Shown: positions 10,881 through 24,648, counted from the first letter of the stretch. The stretch: 64,000 nucleotides of DNA from Hansfordia pulvinata (GCA_006538405.1 BJKQ01000001.1:4278001-4342000), one strand, 5' to 3'. Notes: generated from the sequence alone by a model not told the origin. Program-made: numbers and translations.

Positions 10881-13800
10881 TGGTTCCCTCAGTGGAAGTT
10901 TCGTGTGGCCTCTTGATTTGGAACGAACAGCAGGAGTCAAGGGGCTGCTATGTACATGGCGTGAGCGTCGTGATAGACTCCGTCGTCAAAGTCGGTGACC
11001 GGCGTCTTTAAGGTGTCCAAGCTAACGTCGAAGGCCAAGAACCCCGGGGTGGGAGGTGATGAGCAGCTCATGGCGAGGGTCTATGCTCAATGATCAACCA
11101 GCTTGTCGAGAACAGCCAGTCTCACGGACAACTCGCCTCACGGACAACTCGCCCCAAGAACAACCCGCTCCAAGGGCAGCGTGCCCAAGGAATAGCACGT
11201 CTCGCTGCTAAGGACCATACCGAGACTCGAACGTCAACAAGGCACGTTGCACATCACCCCAGAGCTGAGAGACTTGGAATCCCCGACACTGCTTCCTGGG
11301 CCCTCTCCGCCCGCCCACGGGAACCAACAACAAAGGCCCGAGTCCCGGTAACAACCGACTCGTACGCATCTCATCGCCAACTTGGGCCGACAGGCAGAAC
11401 GGGTGGGGGGCATGGCACTCTCCCCGCCGTTGTAGACTCTGCTCCAACCGGCGCCGGTGAGCTCCTGGCGGGAAGCAAGTAGCTCCCCCCCATATCCGGG
11501 ACCGGCCACGGCTCACACGGGCAAGCGACTGCACGATTCGCCTTGGGGATCAGAGAAAGAGAAGGGGGCCATCCAGCCAGTCCTCCGCTTCACTCTCACA
11601 AGAGGCCCCGTCAGCCAGTCCGCACCCCCGGTCTCAAAGACCCTTCACAGTCGCCCCTCCCCCCCTCCTTCTCATCCCTGATCACAGTTCCGAGTTTCTT
11701 CGCCTCCATGCCCCCTCCCCCCAACGCTGCCAATGCACCCTCGCAAAACCCCGTGATCAACCTGTCCTGCAGCCCGGTGCTATATCGCGAGCGACAGAAG
11801 GGAAGCTCGCCTCTGTTCAACTCCCTCCGAAGCCAAGACTAGGCCGAGCCAGAGCACGCCCCCCCCGCCCCCCCCCTCTCCTACGAACAGTGACGAAACT
11901 AGACCGAACGAGTCCACGAGACACAGCGCCGGCTCGCGCTCTGGGAGCAAGGCAAAGAAGGCGTCATCGCAGGAACCGAGCCCAGGCCCAAGCCACAAGC
12001 CACAAGCACCCCCCCGCACCCCCCCCCCCTTTTCTCTCCCACAGGCCTTCCTCGCGGCGGGCGATATCGTGCCGCGCCGGTGGTGGTTTTCTTGCGCGCA
12101 TATCCGTACCATGTGGTTATGTGTATTGAATCCGCCACGCATGTGTTGCTGCATGTAGTCTGCACCACACTTTCCGGCTTCGGAATTCTTCGCCACACAA
12201 GAACCAGGACGGCGTGGGGACCTCCCCCCCCTCCCTCACCAACGCAGCCCCAGTCCCTCCATCCCTCCCCTTCTCGCAAACTTCCCTGATATCTACCACA
12301 ATCGCCTGCCTTTTCCATTCGCCAGGGCGCGTCGTGCGACTCGCAGCCGGGTCCGGGGGTAGAAAGGGGGTCCCAGAGGTGCAACGGGCGGCGCGGCGTC
12401 GTGTCTCCAAGGGTATCGTCATGGCGCCTTCTTTCCATCCACGTATTCGCCTTCTAGCCCCCCGACCACCCACAAGTCGCGACTCAACGGATGGGCCGCT
12501 CGCGGTGCCGCGGCGCAGCACAAGGCTGGCTTGCGGCGCGGCTATCGGGGAACACAAGGGGGGCTACGCAACCGGGGTAGCGCGGGCTCTCGCAAAGCCT
12601 CCCCCCTCACCCCCCTGCCCTGTCTACTCGTATCGACTGGAGTGAGAAAGAGGCGTGATGAGGCTGGTGGACACCAGGATGTTTCGCCACCCCCTCTCTC
12701 TTTTCTCTCAGTGACAACAACTTGGAAGTCATGCCTTTCGAGAGCGATGAGCTGTCTCTTGTCTCCTCGACGACAGCCCATCCAGCCCGGTTCAGCGCGG
12801 CCGGAGCCGAGAGAGGCAGAGTCGACACTTTCCGGTCCTGGCTTCGAGTACGCGCACCCAGCTAATGTCAAGCGCTCTGCGGGGCGGCGGGGGCTTGGCT
12901 GTGTCTTCAGCTACTCAAGGGGACGAGAGCTACGGGAGCAAAGTCGGAGGGAAACGACGGACAGACCGGCGAAGGGCGAGAGCACCGGGGGGGGGGAGGG
13001 GGTCGAGAAAGACCCGATGGCCCCAAAATCTCGCAAACCTCACGATCCCCCTATCGCGACACGAAAGAGACCGGAAGACCGGGTTTACTCCTCTGCTCGT
13101 ACCTTACCAGTCGCCGTCGTCGTCCCTCCCCGTTCCAGGTCCTCGGTGTGGCGGGCTTTGCCCCCCATCCCCCCCCCCCCCCCTTGCCCGGCCAATGAGG
13201 CCCCTTTCGCCCCCTGAGACCCCACGCAAACTAGCCGACCGGCTGTCAAGGGTAAGGGGAGAAGGGCCTTTCACCACTGGCAGGGCGCTGTCACTTTCTG
13301 GTGTAAGGAGAGGGGATGGGTGGGTAGTGGTGAAGGAAAGAGGCCTGCTCTGTGCATCGTGGTTTTTCCCCCTCTCCTTTCTTTCTGTCCGGCGCCCCGT
13401 TGTCAATCAGGCTGGGCAGACGCATTTCCAACGCGCTGGCCAACGCCGCCTGTTTTCGCAACTTTTTCGCTATGAGGTCGTTTTCCCACCGTGAGACATG
13501 CATCCCGGGGGGTGTAGATGAGCATGGCCGGGTTCTCATTGCCGAGCTCAGCTGCGGCCGCGCGACTCGGAAACAACCGAGACGAGATTTTATTCTCTCT
13601 CTTCGAGGCAGCCTTGTCTGCGGCTCGGTCTGCGCTTCTGTCGGTTGTGACTGATCCAAGCCCACCCATGTCTGCTGGTGGGTTGGGCAAGGCCAATCTC
13701 TTGCATATCAGCCTGCATCTACTCCGTACGAGAGTACTTATCATATCAGTTTCACGAAAAAGAGCCGGGCAGTTTTGCAGTGCTCGTAGACGTACGCCGT

Positions 13801-15237
13801 AAATAGAACCAACCCGCTGACCCTGGAGCGTCGGCCTGTCCGCCTGCTTGTCCTCTGGCGGTTCCGGCCCCGGTTGACCACATTCCAAGCCTGATTATGT
13901 GATGCTGCACTAGATAATAAGAGGGCTGTGATTTTGACGCGCGCCACCAAGATCTGAATGCCGAAGTTCGGTGAAGAGTGTCGATCCGCTAAGGGAGCCG
14001 TCCGATCTATGAAAAAAAGGTAGCACAACCACCACAGAGCGCGATGTGGCGAGAGCCGGGCCGAGGATGGCAAGCCGGCCTCATCACTCTTTGACTCTCG
14101 TGTTTCACGGAAAGAAATTTTCACCGACAAGGCGACTCTCGGCAGATTCGATTCCAGTCACATCCCACCAGCCCTCTCCTTCAAGCAGCGACGCAACCAA
14201 GCACCTCCAGCGCTGACGATACAGGTCAATCCATCCGAGATTGGACGCATCGTCGTCGCGTCTGGCTGGCCATGTGTCCGAACTGAGTCGCGAAAGAGAT
14301 TGGTAGGATTGGCCTGCCGGAAGTTGAGGCGTGTAGGGCTTTCATGAGACGGCCGGCATCGGGTCCGATGATACAAGGCCAGCAGGTTGAACCGGCATGT
14401 TCGCACCAATGCCAATAACCCCTCAAGCCGAAGAGGTACGAGCAGTAGGCATTGGCCGATGGGCTGCTGTGCTAGACCTATCCACATGGGCAAAGTCAAA
14501 ACCCCTTTTTTACTTTGGGCGGTCCTTTTGCGGCATTTCACCCCAGCCAATGCCGTGGACAGCCTCCGGCCATCCGCGCAAGCTGTGAATCGGCACTTTA
14601 CAGAGATCCTCAGGGTAGAGACAGCCGGGCGGTGACGGGTGAGGCTGAAAGTGTCAATGGCCGCGGGCTGCTGCTAAAGCCTGCTAAAGCCGGGGTTTTG
14701 CGGCCAATATTGATTGATCCCTGGGCGTTCAACAAACCAACTGGAGCTCCACCACCGACACGTTAGCACGTGAAAATTTTTGACGGCCGCCTTCCGACCC
14801 ATCCTACCCGTGCCCCAGTGGAGGACATGTACGGAGTACCGCGCAGAAGCCTCGGCGGCCGAAAGGCGAGGCCTGCCACCCCGCCCAAGGCGAAGGCAGT
14901 TCTGCCGCGAACGGCCCGAAGGGTGGACCGGCGACGCTGGCCCGGCGCAAAAGATGGGGAAAAGAGGCCGACAATCGGTGGGTGGGAACCACGTACCTGA
15001 GCACACGGGGCCACCAACGTTGGATCCCAACAGGGAAGAGGAACAGGAGCTTGCCAGCAATTCTGGGCCAGGGCAATCAGCGCAACATTGGGTTCGTTTC
15101 ACATGCCAGCCATAGCAGCTCCTGGCCCGAGTTTGATTGCCGCGGGTGTGTACTCGATACACTCTACTGATCCGAGCGGGTAGCAGCCCAAGTTGCGCCA
15201 ATATCGGCATTCGTGGCTCCTGGCTTCCTCGCTCGCG

Positions 15238-16807
15238 CTACGTCGGGCTGGCTGAGGTGGGCTGCCGAGAAGGGCTGGATCCCCCGGTGGCAGAATGAGA
15301 CGAGGCGTCATCGCCCGACTGAAGCTCGTCCTCCAAGTCCTGGCCGAGTAGAATGTCCTCGCTCCCCTGCCACTGAGGCGGCATGCTGGGCATCTGGGTC
15401 GCATCGTCTTCCTCCCAGCCGTAGTCCTCGTCTTCACTGTTGGCAATGGTTAAGTCCGTGTCGCCGAATTTGCGCTTCGAATGAGGCGCGGCCGTCAGTA
15501 TGAAGGATGGCTGATGGCTGGTGTCCAGATCAACACTGCTGAGTTTCTGCTGTCTCACGTTAGCATAGGCTATGGAGATTCGGCGGTGGTGGGGAAGGGC
15601 CGGATACTGACAGGCTCGATTGTGAAGGCGAAGACGGGGCCGAGCCCACCGGCCATCTCGTCACTTTGCGGCTTCTGGATGCCAATGAAGTGCACACTCT
15701 CCGAGTGATCTCTACTGACTACCCAGTCTCTGAAAACCACCAACCGCGTCGTGATGTCCTTTTCCCACGCATTCGCATTGATGGAGGGCACCAGGGACGC
15801 ACCGCGCTCAGACTGCATTCGGGTGGCACACTGAGACAGGATGACGATGAGGATGTCTCTGGCAGCAGACAGCTTCTGCAGCGACGATGTGATGAACTGG
15901 AGAACCTGTAGCCGCTTGGCTGCGGCACTGGGGCCCGGACCTGCGTTGCATTGTCAGCTCAACGGTGTCTATTGATACCAAGGGCGGACGACTGGAGTCA
16001 GGACCTTTCGGGGTTGGACGACTCTCTGGAGCGCGCGGAAAGGCATTATTGACCAAAGACGACAGCGAGTCAATTACAATCAGGGACGTCTTGTCAGCAA
16101 CGCACGAAGGGGTCGGCTTGCAGAGAAGAGCAATGAAGTGCGCTAGGCTCGGTACTGTGAAATGTGCAAAGTCGCGAGCGTCGCTGGGAGTGGCCGTGCC
16201 CCCCTGCTTTTCTGGCGCAGGCGAACCTGCGCCAGCGGCCAGTATCTGCTGCACCCGACGCTGATGCAAAGTGTATGAACAGTCTACTCTCATGTTGGTC
16301 TTGATCCCCTAAACGTGCGGCCAGGAACAGGGCGCTACAGGTGCCTGTCTACTTACCTACCCACAACACGCCGTCGCCCTGGCCGAGCGTGTTGACAGCC
16401 AGCTGTACGCTACGGGCGGGATCAGCAAGGCGGACCATATGGCAAGGCTGGGTTGGGCGATACTCACCCCAGAGACGTCTTGCCCGAGCCAGGGGGACCC
16501 CACACCTCGACCACCTGGCCCTTCTGCAGGCCGGACGGCGCTGGCGCGGCCGGCGAAGACGTCGCCGCGTTGGGGGCTAGGGCAGCATCGAGGTCCGGGA
16601 GGCCGGAGGGGATCAGGCGGCTGGGATCGGACGCGAGGCTCTCGAGGGCCTCAGCCGCCGAGACGGTGGGCAGACGGTCTGGGTAGAGGTCAGCGGGACG
16701 GCCAGCCAGCACGGGAGGCGGGGTGGTCGATCTCAGCGCAGTTACGTACGGGTGGAGGTCAGATCGAAGCTGGCGATGTCTTGGGGATGCGAGGGCTCGG
16801 GACCCAT
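15238..16807 (-). CDS. Rad51-paralog recombination protein, Rad55-like, about six exons
   Basis: A P-loop ATPase of the RecA/Rad51 paralog group, best matching Rad55/Rhp55 in layout. Rad55 works with Rad57 to stabilise Rad51 filaments in recombinational repair. I place exons at 16807-16750, 16678-16468, 16409-16357, 16283-15979, about 15940-15612 and 15549-15238. The first three introns have good donors (GTACGT, GTGAGT, GTAAGT) and AG acceptors. Motifs: Walker A GPPGSGKT (residues 80-87), a 'LWVDCSYTLHQRRV' strand after it, Walker B LIVIDS (175-180), a 'VLQFITSSLQKL' helix and the 'SQCATRMQSE' loop. An acidic, degenerate C-terminal tail closes a protein of about 422 residues. The exon 4/5 junction does not stay in frame: the best intron (15941-15978) is only 38 nt, and one extra base in the G run at 15930-15933 (C on the coding strand) is needed. 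Family assignment is strong; the exact paralog is less certain. Confidence 0.8.
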
Positions 16808-18290
16808 GGCGGCGGCAAGGCGGGCGACGCGTGGTGCAGCCGCTTGTGAGACCGACGACCTGCCGGATCAGCTGCCGGTATGCCGGGTCAGCCGCGGGGA
16901 GAGAGGGGCTCTGCGGCGTCAGACGGACGGGCAGCACTGACGGCGGGATCCAAGCAGTTAGTACCCGGCAGAGGTGGCGGATATGTGAGGCGCATGTGAA
17001 TGCTGACGAGTGCGTGGAGAGCAGCGACAGCCCTGGTAGAGAGGTGGTACTCACACGAGAGCCCTGAAGGTGCATTGCAGGGGATGGGCAACAAGACGGA
17101 GCCGATACGGAAAGACGGCGTCATGACCGCACCGTTTTCAGCCTCATCCATGACAGGCCCCGAGGCAGGCGCAGATCAGGGCGGTGGGCCGGGGCCCCGC
17201 GTTGCATCCATTGGGTGGCGACGAGGGCAAGAGCCAGCCAGCCCTGGAGGCCGCTGGGGGGGCAGAGCGTGGGGGTAAATGCGCTCGTAATCAGAGTACC
17301 TCATCCTCCAGACACTCCGTCCCGCTTTACGGTGGCGCGAGTGCGTTTACGAGCAGAGGCACTTGTGGTACAAGTTTGGAACTCCGGAAGCGCGAGATAC
17401 CGGCGGAACAAGCCACGGCAGGACGGGCATGAACTGAGGTCGCCCATGTCGAGTCCAAGCGTCCCGCCCAGCAGGCGAATCTGCTCAATGCACGCCCGCT
17501 CCGCACTGGCGAGTTTGCATGAAAGATCCCGGGCGGGCTCTGTCTGGCATGTTTCGCTGCGTGGGATGGAGAGGCGAATCGGGCGTCGTGCGAACGGTCG
17601 CCGTCCGCCATCACCGTGGGATTTTCCTCCCATCCGCGTACGCGTACCTGTCATGAATACATGGGGGACCGAAATGGAAGGTCCATTGCGCTGGCACTTG
17701 CCTGCAAGTACCATTCATGCATCCATGGATCAATTGGATATCCAGACCGTGCGAGTACACCGAGAGGACTTCTACTCGCCACTACTTGAGTGCAGGAAAA
17801 TTAGGTATTTCACAAGTCGACGCGAAGCGAAGCGAAGCGTTGCCGCTCGCCGCCCAGAATGACAGGTCGACTCCGGTGTTGCTACGAATAGCCACAGGCA
17901 GCCAGCCCGAGACCTGGCGGGAAAGAAGCAGGGTCCAGCAGCTTGCCGTCGTCCTCTGCCACGGACCCGAACTCGTAGCGGAGACCTCGAGTGCCAGAAT
18001 CGCATCTCCGCGGCAGGCGGTCAGCGGCAGGCGGAGGGGATACATCTCGTACGAGCGAGTACGTAGGTACTCGTGGTGGTACTGGCCACGGGCGCTTTTA
18101 GAATCGACAGGCGACCCGGCTGCGTTCCATGATGGAAAATCTGCCAAGGGCAAACACCATGGCGCTATTTTTAAACCCCCATTCACGGCGGTGCGTGCGT
18201 GGTGAGATGTCTTCCAAGTTCTCCGCACCAGCAGCTGCCTGCTCGCCATGCCCAGAATCTTCCCTAGCTGTTCCTAAACCAGGCGAAGCC

Positions 18291-18304
18291 TACTCGTACG
18301 AGTA
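18291..18304. repeat. Perfect 14-bp palindrome TACTCGTACGAGTA
   Basis: Two octamers overlap by two bases in the opposite arrangement to the palindrome at 8003-8016. A third octamer lies at 18433-18440. Confidence 0.9.
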
Positions 18305-18912
18305 CCTCCTAAGTTGACGCGCATCCATGTTCTGCCCTCGCCGCCGCAATGCCATGCCAAGCTGTGTCTGTCACCCGTCAGTTGGGCGTCGGCCTGCCTT
18401 ATTCGAATTGTCTCTCGTCATCCTCGACGGCCTACGAGTACTTACTCCCCGAGTCCCGCGGCCCTCGACTCGACATCGCCATGGGCAACTTTGCAAGCGG
18501 CTGCCTGCTCGGCCGCGGACATGCCTCTCGGCACTCGAAACAGGCCGCTCCAATCTCGTCACTGTGGTAGCCCGTGTCCTGGGTCCTTCTGAACGGACCT
18601 CGCGCACACACGCAGCGACAGGGCCGAGACAAGAATGGTGACGAAGATAGGGCGGCGGCGGCGGCGGAGGCGGCGGAGGCTCAGTTGGTCTAGGCCTGAC
18701 CGCGCCCTACGGGCCACCTACCATACCTAGTCAACCAAGGCCGCCGAGGCTCCGGACCCCAGACCGGACGCGGATCGAGCCCTCACCGAGAAGGAGGCTC
18801 CCCGTTCACTAGCTCGCCGCCATATTGCATCCCGCCGGCAGGCATGAGTATGCAGAGATGCCTGGGGGAGCTCATCATGGTGTGAGCCCAGCACGTGCTC
18901 GGGCGTCGACGT

Positions 18913-18938
18913 TGCTGCTGCTGCTGCTGCTGCTGCTG
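18913..18938. repeat. (CTG)n trinucleotide microsatellite
   Basis: About eight CTG units followed directly by GCC/CCG-rich trinucleotides to about 18962. A similar CGG-rich run lies at about 18654-18683. Confidence 0.9.
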
Positions 18939-21048
18939 GCGCCGCCGCCGCGGCCGCCGCCTTTTGCCATGTCCAAGCCTCGCTCTCTAGCACGGGGCGG
19001 GTCTGACATGTTCTCGTTCTTGCTGGTGATGGTTCGCACAGGTTCTGGCCGCGCCACCGACGAGCTAACTAATCAGCGAAGCGGCCCCCTCCCCTCCTGG
19101 GGACACCGCACGACGACCCGGTACGCCTTGCCTTTCCTCACCCTGGGCGAGGCGAGGAGCCAAGCCGAGGCGACACAGGAGGCATGCACTGCAAGCTGGC
19201 TGGGCCGCTGCCAGAACCGAAACCGGCGTGGTGCAGGTGGCGAGGGAGGCAAAGTGACGCTGTCTCTGTGCTTCCCGGGCGCAATCCTGCCGCGTCCAGC
19301 CTGACCGAGCGCTGGTCCCGGGGTAGCTTCTCCTTCTCCCTTCTCCTCTTCCCTCTTGTGCGCCGACCAGAAAAGATTGGCGGCTGCTTATCTCTGGGGT
19401 GTTTGGGAATTTTACTACCATGGATGCTCTCGCCCGTCGCCATCGGCGCCGAGGTTGCGCAAGCCTGTGCAAACGAACCCACCCGCGGAGCCCCGGCCAG
19501 GTTTGACAGGCTGGTGGGCTCGTACGAGAGGCTGGACAGGGAGTTTTCGCCTCGTCGCCTCGTCGCCCCGGGCGGACTGCCCGGATATTGGCTGCTCGGC
19601 ACCGGCATTGGCACCCAGGCAGGCCAGGCCGGGCTTCGCACAGGAATGCATCCACAAGCTTGGGGGAGAGGCTGTACGAGTGCCAACAGTCGGTGTCGGA
19701 TTGATGGCGGGCCTAGGTTGTCTTCGAGTACCCCGGCAGGGCTCGTAATCGCAGCAGACCCCCGGACGGCTCCCTTCCGCAAGACGGAGGGCGGGTGAAG
19801 CACTCCGCAGGTAAGGTAGGTAGGTAGGTATGTAGGTGATGAGTACGAGTAACCCCGCCGCCTACTCCGGACTCGTAAAAGAACGGAACCGATGGCAAGG
19901 AGTTTTTCGCATCCATGAATTCTGGATGAGGCGCAGAGATCACCCCGGGGTTCCTGGCTGTCATCAGCTCGGGTCGGGGCAAGGGGTCGCTGCCGCGCCT
20001 TGGCATCGCCTCTTCCACCGGCCCACGGGCCTGCCTCTGTGTCCCCTCCCCAGTGCCCCTTTGGTTGGCTGCCCCGGCCCTACGAAATGGGAGAAAGGCC
20101 GATGGGCGCGCGCGCTCGCACACACACACACACACATTGGAAGAGTCACCAGTCACATCCACCTGCCCTGGCTGGCCCCTTGCGCCACCTGCCGCGCCAG
20201 GACTGTGACACAACAACCCCCGGGCCGCCTGAAAAAGGGAGGAAGAAGAAAAAGAAGGGAAGCTCCATGCAAGGTACCGACGTAACCCTACATGGCCCCC
20301 TCCTACCTTGGGTAGTACGAGTAGGTACTTGTGCCGACTTGGCGAGGTGATGACCACCACAAGGGCAGCGGCAAGGGCGGCAAATCGCCGTGCTGGTATC
20401 TCCAGTCTCTCTGCACACGCCATTGTGAGCGAGGCCGAGGAGTGCGAGTACTCGCATGAGCAGATGTAAACTGATGGCATCAACCAACCCCTCAAAAGTC
20501 ATCACCAGCCAGGCGTGCCAGGCAGGGCAAAACGGAAAAGGAATGTCCATCCTCCTCTACGTCCCCCCGCCCCCCATCGCTTTTGCGGGACCCCCACACC
20601 CGGACCCACACCACGTGTCCAGTGCGTCCGACCTCAATACCAGGTAGGGTGCTAGGGTACCTCCTCATCACCATGTGCACTCGTACCAGCCAGCCCTGGC
20701 GGCTCCCCACTCCCCTTCATCGCCCGCACAAGTACTCTGTACCTACCTAACCATGCAGCAGCCCGTAGTCGTGCCTGGAAGCTCGAAGAAGCCGGAGCAG
20801 AGGCGCAGCTCTCAGGGCCGCGTTTCTTTTCTTTCTCCCGCGGTGTGAGGGACCGGCCACATGGGCTGCTTGCTTGCCTGAATGTAAGAAGGGAATAGGG
20901 AGGAAGAACCAAGATTCGCTTCACCCGCACACATGAGGGCCCTAAGAGAGGTACGAGTACCCCTATCTTGAATTCGTAGAGGTACACTGGATGTGATGGG
21001 TATCTCTCTCCCACTAGAATTGCCACAACCAGCCCGTCGCAACGATAT

Positions 21049-21065
21049 GGGGGGGGGGGGGGGGG
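21049..21065. repeat. Poly(G) run, 17 bases
   Basis: Uninterrupted G homopolymer in non-coding DNA. Confidence 0.95.
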
Positions 21066-21400
21066 TTTATTCCGCCAACATGGAAGGCCCGGACCTGAGA
21101 ACGCACGATACGGGGCTACTCCGTCTCCGTACCCAGCCCTGGTTCTTCCATCGCATTGTCGTCCTCGTACGTGCCTACGAGTACACGCAATGGATGTATT
21201 TCCCTTCCCCCCTCCCTGGGCCCGCCCGCCGGCTCTTCCGGGGAGGGTTCATCCCTCCCAGGCACAGGGTCCCAGACTCACGGTGCGCGCACGAGTACGT
21301 GCTCTGCCAAGGGGGAGGGGAGCTGCGCGGCTCCGCTTTGAGCGGGTTTCGGCCAGGAGGGGAGGAGAGCAGAGAGAGAAAAAAAAAAGATGGGATGTTG

Positions 21401-21423
21401 TCGTCGTCGTCGTCGTCGTCGTC
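21401..21423. repeat. (TCG)n trinucleotide microsatellite
   Basis: About eight tandem TCG units, preceded by an A run at 21379-21388. Confidence 0.9.
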
Positions 21424-22218
21424 GCCCCCTCCCGAATTCGCCCGAGGTAGCAGCGTGGACAGCCCTTTTCGCTTCCGTACCATCCCGTCTGGTTATTCCC
21501 GCCGACCTTGCCCGGGCCGTTTTCCTGCCCACTTCCTTGAGAAAGTACCTCCGTACTCTTGCCTACCTGACCTGACCTACGACCACTCCGCGACTTGTGC
21601 TGCCCCCGCCTCAAATGTCCGAAGGGCCTGTTCCTGTTACACTAGCGATCCGTGACTTGTAACTTGGTGTGTCTTGTTGGTGGTCACCAAAGTACCTATC
21701 TACTAACACGGCACATGCACCTTTGCTGACGAGCAACACGGTCCGCTCCACGGGCCATCTACTCGCAGCCGCCCCTTTCATGTTCACCCCGACCTCTACG
21801 CCACGAGCACCTCCAAGCTGTAGACATGAGGGACCGGCTCTCTCATCCTCGCACTGCCAGTAGGTGTCCCGTGCTCGCAATCAAACACACAAGGACCATG
21901 GGGAAGGGGGATGGGGCGTGGGGCGCAAAGCACAAGAGCCTCCTCGCGACGCGAAGCAAGGCGACCGCCCCCCGGGACGATAAATAAGAAACCCCACACT
22001 CCCATCAGCTTCATCGTTCTAGATCCTATCGAAGGAACAGAGACGACTTCGGGGGTATTATTCCCAGCGCCCCAGAGACCCCGCCAGGAGGGCTCACGGG
22101 CCCCCGGGGTATCCGCGGCGGTTCACCTATCGGGCCTCCCCGGGGGATCGGGCGAGACTGCGCTGGTGCCGTATGAGTAGGAGGTCCAGGCCGGTTTTGT
22201 CCTTCTCGCGATAGCTGA

Positions 22219-22239
22219 CCCCCCCCCCCCCCCCCCCCC
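22219..22239. repeat. Poly(C) run, 21 bases
   Basis: Uninterrupted C homopolymer in non-coding DNA, the longest C run in the window. Confidence 0.95.
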
Positions 22240-24634
22240 GGTGTGCTCTTCCCGGTGGAACCGCCGCCTTATCACGAGGGAAGAGAGAGGGGCGGGGAGG
22301 GGGCGTAAGTCCAGCGCGGTGCTTCTTCGCCTCGACTCTCTAATTCTGGGTCCCATGAGAAAATAGACACATTTCTCAGGGTCCAGGTGGTCCTTGTCCC
22401 CCCAGCCCCGGCCGGCCCTTTTTTTTGGCGGGAGGATGGCACAGCGGCGGCCTTTTTTCTCTGCTGGGCGCCACATCAGCTATGCCGTCACAGTCTGGCT
22501 CTGGGGTGTCGTCGAGAAACTACTCCGTAGTAGTCTGGAATTCTGGCGCACTTGAAGATCCCCCTCAATAGAGGCTCCTAGGTCCGGCAGTGTCGTCGGC
22601 CCCGGTGCCTCGTAACGCGGGCTCCCGCCGGCCCGCCCACGTGCGTGGAACCTATGCCGCCCGTGACTGATGGATGTACAGATAGGCGTGCTGGTAGTGC
22701 GCGCGAGCAGCCTAGAGAGTCGGGAGTACTCGTGTTCATCCATAGTCGGGCTGCCCAGCTAGTGCTTGTACCAAGCTACTTCGCAAGCACTGGGCACCTC
22801 GAGAAGACACCTTGCCCTAGAGGGGCGTGGACTGGCCGATGATGCGCCGTGTGGCCCGGCAGTGCCCCGGATCCGTTGATGCCCCAAGACCTCGAATAGT
22901 TGTGGTGTGGACCCTGGACGCATCCCGGGCATCGAGTTGCCTGCAGGGTCGCGAGTTGGGCGTGGGGGGAAGAAGCGGAGTACGGACAATCCGTGGGAAA
23001 AGGGCAACTCGCGCCATGGGCAGATTGGCCACGGCAAATGGAGATGGGCTTTGTCCGCATCCCGGATAATAAATGGCGTCGAGACGCTTGACCTGCGCCG
23101 GCTTGGTTTGAGCTGTTGCTGGCCTGGCTTGTGCGGAGGCGGCTCGGCGGAACGGCGAGCAGGGCGAAATGGCATCATGTCGCAATTCCACGGCCTTGTC
23201 GCGGGGCTGGCTAGGGTCCATTAGTCAGTCAGTGTGCTCGGGTCCGGTCCGCGCGAGATGAGGTGCTAACACAGGCACAGACGCAGGCGCCGGTGCAGCT
23301 GTGTCCTCGACTATGGGTGATGGCATCTCGGGTTTCCTCCCGACCCGCCCATCCGGTCAAGATCGTACCCGCAGGGACGAACGAGCTGGCCATGCCGATC
23401 TCGCCGCCCGGACCGGGCGCGGAGGGCTGCGGGCTGCGATTCCCAACGTCGATGAGGCCGGGGCACGGCCAGGATCAGACTTGCAGGTTCGCTGTCGGGC
23501 AAACACAGGGGCGGATGTCATTGTATCTGCGCGGGATTTGGACCCGCACCGCCCGACCCAAGCCCCAAGTTGATCTGGTTCTGCTACTTGTACGCGTAGA
23601 GGGTATCGTGGGGTGGAAGCCTGGGCTTTCCCTGCGAGCGGGACCCGCTGCGCGCGGCAACAGAGGGAATAGAAAAGGGTGAAGAAGAATGTGTTGTGGT
23701 GCGTCTGCAGCGTGGTGCTGTGCTAATAAGCGTACGAGTACGCATAGCATCTCAATTACCAGCGCGGGTCCAGGATTCATGCAGTGAGCGTCTTTGCCAG
23801 TGTGTTGTTTATCCACTCCTCAGGCGAAGTTCGCTGTTGGGTGGCTACGGAGCAACGCACACGTCCATGGTTAATACCGCGGCGGCATGTCTGGCGCTTC
23901 AAGCCTCGTTCTCGTATGAAGCAGGTGAGTGTGTTCGTAAGCGCAGCTGGGAGGACGGCGGCGCCAAGGCGATATGTTTCGGGGGAGGCATGGCAGGGGA
24001 AAATCTCTCGCGGACGGGACGTCATTGCTGGGCTTGGCTCTCCCCACGCCAAGTGAGATGGGCTTGGCTTTCACGATGCTCGCCACGCCCGCCGTCGGTC
24101 GTGGGGAAGGGCCTGGCGGGACGACGTGGCCGCCAAGAAGACGCATTGCGGCGACGAGACGAGCCCCAGCCCAACCGAGCCAGCCCAATGGAGCCCAGTC
24201 CAGGCCGGCCAGCAAGGCGAGTCCAGGCCAGCAGGGCTCGGTGAGGGATCCTCCCGGAGGTTCTGGAGGGTTGACTTGCCCGGTGTGGCGAGTAGGAGGT
24301 GGCCCTGGCGGCGATGGAGCGGCATGGAGAGAGTGGGATGAGTGGTCGACGGGCGCGGGCGGCAGCTCGACAGCACGCGTCGGGGACGGCAGAAGGGGGC
24401 GACGGGCGACAGCGAGAGGAGGAGGAGGAGGAGGCAAGCGACGGCGACGGTGACGAACAAGGACCAGCTGGGGATTGGCGATGGTGTGCCGCGTTGTGAC
24501 GATCCAGATACGAGTAGATGACATCCCCAGATTGGGCTGTCGATCGCGCTCGGCATTGCAGAGTCGCTACTGCCCCCGGGCCTAGGTTACGATAGGACGT
24601 GATCCACCACCTGCACCGCCAGAGTAGGTACGGG

Positions 24635-24648
24635 TACTCGTACTCGTA
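24635..24648. repeat. Direct double octamer TACTCGTACTCGTA
   Basis: Two copies of TACTCGTA in direct orientation overlap by two bases. They are flanked by GTAGGTAC on the left and GGTATC-AAGGTAC on the right. Confidence 0.9.

Larger units (their letters stand above)
5542..15237. other. Gene-poor region of about 9.7 kb
   Basis: Reading frames here are short, low-complexity or compositionally biased, and none shows a domain or plausible exon set that I can defend. The region holds microsatellites, a 16-base poly(G) run (10368-10383), a 14-base poly(C) run (13170-13183), and five TACGAGTA/TACTCGTA octamers (6572, 7014, 8003, 8009 and within the palindrome at 8003-8016). A small or multi-exon gene could be missed by eye. 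Confidence 0.5.

Noticed and set aside
19138..20495. Several 150-260 codon open frames on the minus strand
   Set aside because: All have low-complexity, Pro/Arg/Ser-rich composition with no conserved motif or splice signals, and they overlap one another in different frames.
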